Assembly (NCBI RefSeq): GCF_029948085.1
Contig: NZ_JARZZP010000006.1
Span: 1 to 64,000, forward strand
Direction: 5' to 3'
Length of the DNA: 64,000 bases
Source of the DNA: Streptococcus taonis
Lineage (GTDB): Bacteria > Bacillota > Bacilli > Lactobacillales > Streptococcaceae
The notes under the pieces were generated by a model. It was not told the DNA's origin. It saw only the letters and a program-made list of their open reading frames with translations, and did no database searches. The translations under genes and the position numbers were made by a program. Each line of letters opens with the position of its first letter. Position 1 is the first letter of the stretch. Positions 57,947 through 64,000 of the stretch are shown here, one piece after another.

Positions 57947-59491
57947 TTACATCTTCTCTTCCAACTCTACATCTGGATACTTGTCCGCAAACCAGCGAAG
58001 GGCAAAGTCATTTTCAAAGAGGAAGACAGGTTGGTCAAAACGGTCTTTGGCCAAGATATTTCGGCTTGATGACATCCGTTCATCTAAGTCCTCAGGCTTG
58101 ATCCAACGAACGGTTTTTTTACCCATTGGGCTCATGACCACTTCCGCATTGTACTCGCCTTCCATACGGTGTTTAAAGACTTCAAACTGGAGTTGACCAA
58201 CAGCACCTAGCATGTACTCGCCTGTTTGGTAATTCTTATAAAGCTGGACGGCTCCTTCTTGTACCAACTGTTCCATTCCCTTGTGGAAGGATTTTTGTTT
58301 CATAACGTTCTTAGGCGAAACCTTCATGAAAATCTCAGGAGTAAAGGTTGGTAGTGGTTCAAACTCAAACTTGTTCTTCCCAACAGTTAGCGTATCTCCA
58401 ACCTGGTAGGTACCAGTATCATAAACCCCGATAATATCTCCCGCTACGGCATTAGTGACATTCTCACGACTTTCTGCCATAAACTGAGTAACATTTGACA
58501 GCTTAGCTCCCTTACCAGTACGAGGGAGATTAACACTCATACCACGCTCGAATTCACCCGATACGATACGGACAAAGGCGATACGGTCACGGTGACGAGG
58601 ATCCATGTTGGCTTGGATTTTAAAGACAAATCCTGAAAAATCCTTGTCGTAAGGATCCACAATTTCACCGTCTGTTTTCTTGTGTCCATGTGGTTCTGGA
58701 GCAAACTTAAGGAAGGTTTCAAGGAAGGTCTGCACACCAAAGTTTGTCAAAGCTGAACCAAAGAAGACTGGTGTCAATTCTCCAGCCAGAATAGCTTCCT
58801 CTGAAAACTCATTTCCAGCTTCATTCAAAAGCTCAATATCATCCTTGACTTGCTCGTAGAAAGGATTGCTGCCAAAAAGCTCGTCCCCATCTTCTAGACT
58901 AGCGAAACGTTCATCCCCCTTGTAGAGTTCCAAGCGTTGGTTATAAAGGTCATACAAACCTTCAAAAGCTTTCCCCATCCCGATTGGCCAGTTCATAGGA
59001 TAGCTCGCAATGCCTAGAACTTCTTCTAATTCTTGCAAGAGATCCAAAGGCTCACGACCGTCACGGTCCAGCTTGTTCATAAAGGTAAAGACGGGAATGC
59101 CACGATGTTTCACAACCTCAAACAATTTCTTGGTTTGGGCCTCGATACCTTTTGCAGAGTCCACGACCATGACCGCAGCATCCACCGCCATCAAAGTCCG
59201 ATAAGTATCTTCTGAAAAGTCCTCGTGCCCTGGGGTGTCTAGGATATTGACACGCTTACCATCGTAGTCAAATTGCATCACAGATGAAGTAACCGAAATC
59301 CCACGTTGCTTCTCGATATCCATCCAGTCAGACTTGGCAAAAGTCCCTGTTTTCTTTCCTTTTACGGTACCAGCCTCACGAATCTCGCCTCCAAAGTAGA
59401 GCAACTGCTCAGTAATGGTTGTTTTCCCCGCGTCAGGGTGGGAGATGATAGCAAAGGTACGACGTTTCTTAATTTCTTCTTGAATATTCAT
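57947..59491 (-). CDS. prfC: Peptide chain release factor 3
   Basis: Translational GTPase that recycles RF1/RF2 from the ribosome. The 514-residue protein shows G1 [10 protein letters not shown] (about 17-26), RGISV in switch I, G3 DTPGHEDF, G4 NKLDRD and the RF3-specific C-terminal domains ([17 protein letters not shown]). Length and motifs fit RF3 and not EF-G. It is divergent from gatCAB. Confidence 0.97.
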   Translation of the reverse strand: MNIQEEIKKRRTFAIISHPDAGKTTITEQLLYFGGEIREAGTVKGKKTGTFAKSDWMDIEKQRGISVTSSVMQFDYDGKRVNILDTPGHEDFSEDTYRTLMAVDAAVMVVDSAKGIEAQTKKLFEVVKHRGIPVFTFMNKLDRDGREPLDLLQELEEVLGIASYPMNWPIGMGKAFEGLYDLYNQRLELYKGDERFASLEDGDELFGSNPFYEQVKDDIELLNEAGNEFSEEAILAGELTPVFFGSALTNFGVQTFLETFLKFAPEPHGHKKTDGEIVDPYDKDFSGFVFKIQANMDPRHRDRIAFVRIVSGEFERGMSVNLPRTGKGAKLSNVTQFMAESRENVTNAVAGDIIGVYDTGTYQVGDTLTVGKNKFEFEPLPTFTPEIFMKVSPKNVMKQKSFHKGMEQLVQEGAVQLYKNYQTGEYMLGAVGQLQFEVFKHRMEGEYNAEVVMSPMGKKTVRWIKPEDLDERMSSSRNILAKDRFDQPVFLFENDFALRWFADKYPDVELEEKM

Positions 59492-59654
59492 AAGTTCTCT
59501 TTCTCTGATTCTCTATTTTTCTTGTTTCAATGGCTAAGAATGATTTCTACATTGGATTTTACCATTCCTTTCAACACTCCATTATATCGGATTTTAGCAT
59601 TTTTTTCAATTTCTATTTCTTTTCAGTTCCGCCTCCCTTATTTATAGGAAAATA

Positions 59655-59663
59655 TGGTAAAAT
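59655..59663 (+). promoter_or_regulatory. Extended -10 promoter of gatCAB
   Basis: TG-G-TAAAAT (TAAAAT 59658-59663), 40 bases upstream of gatC. No good -35 was seen. Confidence 0.45.
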
Positions 59664-59703
59664 AGAACAGATAAATAATCATCATTTCACGAAAGGATAC
59701 CAG

Positions 59704-60006
59704 ATGAAAATTACGCAAGAAGAGGTAACTCATGTTGCCAATCTTTCAAAATTAAAATTCTCAGAAGAAGAAACTGCTGAGTTTGCAACAACCTTGTCTA
59801 AGATTGTTGATATGGTCGAATTACTCGGCGAAGTCGACACTACTGGTGTTGAACCAACGACTACCATGGCAGATCGCCAGACCGTTCTTCGCCCAGACGT
59901 AGCCGAAGAAGGAACTGACCGTGATCGCTTATTTAAAAATGTACCTGAAAAAGATAACTACTATATCAAGGTACCAGCTATCCTAGACGATGGAGGAGAT
60001 GCCTAA
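59704..60006 (+). CDS. gatC: Aspartyl/glutamyl-tRNA amidotransferase subunit C
   Basis: Small stabilising subunit of the GatCAB complex. The start at 59704 ([19 protein letters not shown]) follows GAAAGGA and gives 100 residues, the usual size. The conserved [15 protein letters not shown] and LRPDV segments are visible. Its TAA overlaps the gatA ATG by one base. Confidence 0.97.
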   Translation: MKITQEEVTHVANLSKLKFSEEETAEFATTLSKIVDMVELLGEVDTTGVEPTTTMADRQTVLRPDVAEEGTDRDRLFKNVPEKDNYYIKVPAILDDGGDA

Positions 60007-61472
60007 TGACTTTTAATAACAAAACTATTGAAGACTTGCACAATCTCCTTGTTTCTAAGGAAATTTCAGCAACTGAATTAACACAAGCTGCGCTTGAAGA
60101 TATCAAATCTCGCGAAACAGCTATCAACGCTTTTATTACTATCGCCGAGGAGCAGGCTCTTGCTCAAGCCAAAGCTATTGATGAAGCTGGAATTGACGCT
60201 GACAATATCCTTTCAGGAATTCCGCTAGCTGTTAAGGATAATATCTCTACAGACGGCATCCTAACAACTGCAGCCTCAAAAATGCTTTATAACTACGAAC
60301 CAATATTTGATGCAACAGCTGTTGCCAATGCAAAAGCCAAGGGCATGATTGTTGTTGGGAAAACCAACATGGACGAGTTTGCCATGGGTGGATCAGGTGA
60401 GACTTCTTACTACGGTGCTACTAAAAATGCTTGGGACCACAGCAAGGTTCCTGGTGGATCATCAAGTGGTTCAGCTGCAGCTGTAGCTTCTGGACAAGTC
60501 CGCTTATCACTTGGTTCTGATACTGGTGGTTCTATCCGCCAACCTGCTGCCTTTAACGGGATTGTTGGTCTCAAACCAACTTACGGAACAGTTTCACGTT
60601 TCGGTCTCATTGCCTTTGGTAGCTCATTAGACCAAATTGGTCCTTTTGCTCCAACTGTTAAGGAAAATGCCCTCTTGCTCAATGCTATTGCCAGCGAAGA
60701 TGCAAAAGACTCTACTTCTGCTCCAGTCCGAATTGCTGACTTTACTTCAAAAATCGGTCAAGACATTAAGGGCATGAAAATTGCTTTGCCTAAGGAATAC
60801 CTTGGCGAAGGGATTGACCCAGAAGTTAAGGAAACTATCCTCAACGCCGCTAAGCACTTTGAAAAACTTGGTGCTATCGTTGAAGAAGTGAGCCTTCCTC
60901 ACTCTAAATACGGTGTGGCAGTCTACTACATCATCGCTTCATCAGAAGCTTCATCAAACTTACAACGTTTTGACGGTATCCGCTATGGTTTCCGTGCTGA
61001 AGATGCTAAAAACTTGGACGAGATTTACGTTAATACTCGCAGCCAAGGATTTGGTGATGAAGTGAAACGTCGTATCATGCTTGGAACTTTCAGCCTTTCA
61101 TCAGGTTATTACGATGCCTACTACAAGAAGGCTGGTCAAGTTCGTACCCTCATCATCCAAGATTTTGAAAAAGTCTTTGCAGATTACGATCTCATCCTTG
61201 GTCCAACAGCTCCAAGCGTGGCCTTTGATTTGGATTCACTCAACCACGATCCAGTTGCCATGTACTTGGCTGACCTCTTGACCATCCCAGTCAACTTGGC
61301 TGGACTTCCAGGAATTTCAATTCCTGCAGGATTTGCCCAAGGTCTACCTGTCGGGCTCCAATTGATTGGTCCTAAATACTCAGAAGAGACTATCTACCAA
61401 GCTGCTGCTGCTTTTGAAGCAACAACAGACTACCACAAGCAACAACCCGTGATTTTTGGAGGTGATAACTAA
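60006..61472 (+). CDS. gatA: Aspartyl/glutamyl-tRNA amidotransferase subunit A
   Basis: Glutaminase subunit supplying ammonia to convert Glu-tRNA(Gln) and Asp-tRNA(Asn). The 488-residue amidase-signature protein shows the catalytic Lys in PLAVKDNIS, the Ser-rich core [15 protein letters not shown] and nucleophile region [15 protein letters not shown]. It overlaps gatB by one base. Confidence 0.98.
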   Translation: MTFNNKTIEDLHNLLVSKEISATELTQAALEDIKSRETAINAFITIAEEQALAQAKAIDEAGIDADNILSGIPLAVKDNISTDGILTTAASKMLYNYEPIFDATAVANAKAKGMIVVGKTNMDEFAMGGSGETSYYGATKNAWDHSKVPGGSSSGSAAAVASGQVRLSLGSDTGGSIRQPAAFNGIVGLKPTYGTVSRFGLIAFGSSLDQIGPFAPTVKENALLLNAIASEDAKDSTSAPVRIADFTSKIGQDIKGMKIALPKEYLGEGIDPEVKETILNAAKHFEKLGAIVEEVSLPHSKYGVAVYYIIASSEASSNLQRFDGIRYGFRAEDAKNLDEIYVNTRSQGFGDEVKRRIMLGTFSLSSGYYDAYYKKAGQVRTLIIQDFEKVFADYDLILGPTAPSVAFDLDSLNHDPVAMYLADLLTIPVNLAGLPGISIPAGFAQGLPVGLQLIGPKYSEETIYQAAAAFEATTDYHKQQPVIFGGDN

Positions 61473-62914
61473 TGAACTTTGAAACAGTCATTGGACTTGA
61501 AGTCCACGTAGAGCTCAACACCAATTCAAAAATCTTCTCACCTACTTCTGCTCACTTTGGAAATGACCAAAATGCCAACACTAACGTGATTGACTGGTCT
61601 TTCCCAGGCGTACTACCAGTTCTCAATAAAGGTGTTGTCGATGCTGGTATCAAGGCTGCACTCGCTCTTAACATGGACATCCATAAGAAGATGCACTTTG
61701 ACCGCAAGAACTACTTCTACCCTGATAATCCCAAAGCCTACCAAATTTCTCAATTTGATGAGCCAATCGGTTATAACGGCTGGATTGAAGTGGAGCTAGA
61801 AGACGGTACGACTAAGAAAATCGGTATTGAACGTGCTCACTTGGAAGAAGATGCAGGTAAAAACACACACGGCACAGATGGTTACTCTTATGTTGACCTC
61901 AACCGTCAAGGGGTGCCATTGATTGAGATTGTATCTGAAGCAGACATGCGTTCACCAGAAGAAGCTTATGCTTATCTAACAGCCCTCAAGGAAGTCATCC
62001 AATACGCTGGCATTTCTGACGTTAAGATGGAGGAAGGTTCGATGCGTGTGGATGCCAATATCTCGCTTCGTCCTTATGGTCAAGAAAAATTCGGTACCAA
62101 GACTGAGTTGAAGAACCTCAACTCCTTCTCTAACGTCCGTAAGGGTCTTGAATACGAAGTCCAACGTCAGGCTGAAATCCTTCGCTCTGGTGGTCAAATC
62201 CGCCAAGAAACACGTCGTTATGACGAAGCTAACAAGGCAACTATCCTCATGCGTGTTAAGGAAGGAGCTGCAGACTACCGTTACTTCCCAGAACCAGACC
62301 TACCGCTCTTTGAAATCTCTGATGAGTGGATCGAAGAAATGCGTACGGAGTTACCAGAGTTTCCAAAAGAGCGCCGTGCACGCTATGTCTCTCAACTCGG
62401 ATTATCAGACTACGATGCTAGTCAGTTGACAGCTAATAAAGTTACTTCTGACTTCTTTGAGAAAGCTGTTGCCCTCGGTGGCGATGCCAAACAAGTATCT
62501 AACTGGCTCCAAGGGGAAGTTGCTCAGTTCTTGAATGCCGAAGGCAAGACACTTGAACAAATCGAATTAACTCCAGAAAACTTGGTAGAAATGATCGCCA
62601 TCATCGAAGACGGAACTATCTCATCTAAGATTGCCAAGAAAGTCTTTGTCCACCTAGCTAAAAATGGCGGTGGCGCGCGTGAATACGTGGAGAAAGCAGG
62701 TATGGTTCAAATCTCAGATCCTGATGTCTTGATTCCAATCATCCACCAAGTCTTTGCAGATAACGAAGCTGCAGTTGCCGACTTCAAGTCAGGTAAACGT
62801 AATGCAGACAAAGCATTTACTGGATTCCTTATGAAAGCAACCAAAGGACAAGCCAACCCACAGGTTGCCCTCAAGCTACTTGCCCAAGAACTGGCTAAGT
62901 TGAAAGAAAATTAA
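61472..62914 (+). CDS. gatB: Aspartyl/glutamyl-tRNA amidotransferase subunit B
   Basis: Kinase and tRNA-binding subunit of GatCAB. The 480-residue protein begins with the signature [14 protein letters not shown], then CPA-like loop FPGVLPVLN, the phosphotransfer core [17 protein letters not shown] and a C-terminal YqeY-like tail domain (about 325-478, [29 protein letters not shown]). It ends the operon. Confidence 0.98.
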   Translation: MNFETVIGLEVHVELNTNSKIFSPTSAHFGNDQNANTNVIDWSFPGVLPVLNKGVVDAGIKAALALNMDIHKKMHFDRKNYFYPDNPKAYQISQFDEPIGYNGWIEVELEDGTTKKIGIERAHLEEDAGKNTHGTDGYSYVDLNRQGVPLIEIVSEADMRSPEEAYAYLTALKEVIQYAGISDVKMEEGSMRVDANISLRPYGQEKFGTKTELKNLNSFSNVRKGLEYEVQRQAEILRSGGQIRQETRRYDEANKATILMRVKEGAADYRYFPEPDLPLFEISDEWIEEMRTELPEFPKERRARYVSQLGLSDYDASQLTANKVTSDFFEKAVALGGDAKQVSNWLQGEVAQFLNAEGKTLEQIELTPENLVEMIAIIEDGTISSKIAKKVFVHLAKNGGGAREYVEKAGMVQISDPDVLIPIIHQVFADNEAAVADFKSGKRNADKAFTGFLMKATKGQANPQVALKLLAQELAKLKEN

Positions 62915-62925
62915 TATGTAAAAGA

Positions 62926-62945
62926 AACCAGCCCTGAGGTTGGTT
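62926..62945 (+). terminator. Terminator after gatB
   Basis: AACCAGCC and GGTTGGTT pair (with one G-T) around CTGA, followed by TTTT. Confidence 0.8.
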
Positions 62946-62949
62946 TTTC

Positions 62950-62978
62950 TTGACAAATACAAGGAAAGCGTTTACAAT
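62950..62978 (+). promoter_or_regulatory. Promoter of the dehydrogenase gene
   Basis: TTGACA (62950-62955) and TACAAT (62973-62978), 17-base spacer. The -35 overlaps the end of the gatB terminator T tract. Confidence 0.88.
62963..62976 (+). promoter_or_regulatory. CcpA cre site in the dehydrogenase promoter
   Basis: GGAAAGCGTTTACA fits the cre consensus at 13 of 14 positions and lies between -35 and -10, so CcpA would block polymerase directly. Confidence 0.88.
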
Positions 62979-63047
62979 ATTACATGTAAAGTTTCCTAAA
63001 AGGAAAACTAAAAATCGCAACAATAAGGAGTTATTCATATAACTACA

Positions 63048-64000
63048 ATGAAAGCAGCTCGCTGGCATGCAGCAAAAGATGTTCGTATTCAAGAAGTAGA
63101 AGTTCCTGAGGTACTTCCGCACCAAGTAAAAGTTGCTGTTAAATTCACAGGAATTTGTGGTACTGACCTCCACGAATTTTTAGATGGCCCTATCTTCATC
63201 CCAACAGAAGAACATGTCTATTCTGGTCAAAAAGCACCAGTAACACTGGGACATGAATTTTCTGGTGAAATTGTAGAAGTCGGAAGCGATGTTACTCGTG
63301 TTAAAATTGGTGATCGTGTTGCTGTAGAACCAATTCTAGCTAAGAATAACTTAGTTGGTAATTATAATTTGGATCCAAACCTTAATTTTGTCGGTTTGGC
63401 TGCAGACGGTGGATTTGCCAAATATTGTGTTTTAGACGGTGACTTAGTACATGTCATTCCAGATAGCTTAAGCTATGAGCAAGCTGCTCTCACTGAGCCA
63501 GCTGCTGTTGCAGTTTATGCAGTTCGTCAATCAGCACTAAAAACTGGTGATACTGCTGCTGTCTTTGGCTTAGGTCCGATTGGTCTCTTAATTGTAGAAG
63601 CCCTTCGTGCAGCGGGTGCTTCTAAGATTTATGCTGTTGAACTATCACCTGAACGTCAAGCAAAAGCTGAAGAGTTAGGAGCTATCGTTGTCCGTCCGGA
63701 AGAAGGTGAAACAGCTGTTGAAGCTATTCATCGTTTAACAAACGGTGGTGTAGATGTTTCTTATGAAGTAACGGGTGTGCCAGTAGTTTTAGGACAAGCC
63801 TTAGCTGCCGTACATAAAGCAGGTGAGTGCATGGTGGTCTCTATCTGGGAACGAGAAGCAAATATTAATCCGAATGAATTTGCAATCCAAGAAAAGACAC
63901 TAAAAGGAATCATTGCTTATCGTCATATCTTCCCTAAAGTATTAGAATTGATGGAACAAGGCTACTTCTCTGCTGAAAAATTAGTTACTAAGAAAATTAA
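63048..64000 (+). CDS. 2,3-butanediol/alcohol dehydrogenase, MDR family (partial)
   Basis: Zinc-dependent medium-chain dehydrogenase, open to the right edge (317 codons seen). Catalytic zinc ligands are C in TGICGTDLHE and HE in TLGHEFSGE; the NAD fold has VFGLGPIGLL. The segment EPILAKNNLVGNYNLDPNLN lies where many relatives have the structural zinc Cys cluster, and no Cys is present. The sequence is closest to BdhA-type 2,3-butanediol (acetoin) dehydrogenases as remembered. The first ATG at 63048 is 17 bases from the AAGGAG at 63025-63030, an unusually long gap. An in-frame ATA at 63039 sits at the ideal distance. Confidence 0.9.
   Translation, partial: MKAARWHAAKDVRIQEVEVPEVLPHQVKVAVKFTGICGTDLHEFLDGPIFIPTEEHVYSGQKAPVTLGHEFSGEIVEVGSDVTRVKIGDRVAVEPILAKNNLVGNYNLDPNLNFVGLAADGGFAKYCVLDGDLVHVIPDSLSYEQAALTEPAAVAVYAVRQSALKTGDTAAVFGLGPIGLLIVEALRAAGASKIYAVELSPERQAKAEELGAIVVRPEEGETAVEAIHRLTNGGVDVSYEVTGVPVVLGQALAAVHKAGECMVVSIWEREANINPNEFAIQEKTLKGIIAYRHIFPKVLELMEQGYFSAEKLVTKKI

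Overview
The window is a low-GC Gram-positive chromosome segment from a mitis-group Streptococcus (S. mitis, S. oralis or a close relative of S. pneumoniae). Evidence for this: a RUP and two BOX interspersed repeats, a choline-binding repeat protein, the orphan regulator RitR, MapZ, the AliA oligopeptide lipoprotein, PBP1a with RecU, the streptococcal mevalonate operon, and CodY, CtsR and CcpA operators of streptococcal type. Species cannot be fixed from sequence reading alone.

Layout. 1-2310 (-): N-terminal 770 residues of a large surface adhesin that runs off the left edge. 2311-3524: gene-free stretch with a RUP next to a BOX element. 3525-9749 (-): LiaFSR envelope-stress system, then the mevalonate operon (fni, mvaK2, mvaD, mvaK1). 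9872-17260 (-): choline-binding protein, ritR-gnd, mapZ, a THUMP-type RNA methylase, rnpB, gpsB, ypsA. 17328-20083 (+): recU-pbp1A. 20434-25261: aliA (-), luxS (+), clpL (-) with a CtsR operator and a small upstream ORF. 25665-34549: pflB, dinB, uppP, a DUF2207 membrane protein and a polar amino acid ABC transporter. 35005-40893 (-): small HTH-like protein, SPFH protein, ilvA, ilvC, ilvN, ilvB under a CodY box. 41106-42317 (-): rplKA with two L1-type leader sites. 42510-44617 (-): FMN-riboswitch operon ribU, PAP2 phosphatase, ParB-like protein, GNAT acetyltransferase. 45043-45546 (-): trmL behind a structured leader with a terminator. 45940-50282 (+): trkA-trkH, an unknown membrane protein, a CPBP protease. 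50640-57104 (+): arginine deiminase operon arcA-arcB-arcC-arcD plus an M20 peptidase. 57253-57902: a tandem array of multi-hairpin units with no gene. 57947-62914: prfC (-), then gatCAB (+). 63048-64000 (+): a CcpA-controlled butanediol/alcohol dehydrogenase cut by the right edge.

How the genes work together. Cell envelope functions dominate: LiaFSR stress sensing, isoprenoid precursor synthesis feeding undecaprenyl phosphate, UppP recycling, MapZ/GpsB/PBP1a division and wall synthesis, and surface proteins. Nutritional genes carry matching operators: CodY boxes at aliA and ilvB, cre sites at arcA and the dehydrogenase, and an FMN riboswitch at ribU.

Most notable points. (1) The arcT-prfC interval holds four related 118-199 bp units in which 39-nt hairpins keep length and loop position while both arms change together. 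(2) luxS and aliA are only 202 bp apart and divergent, whereas in pneumococcus dexB and the capsule locus lie between them. (3) PBP1a carries the NTGY block known from beta-lactam-resistant mosaic alleles. (4) An undescribed-looking terminator leader precedes trmL.
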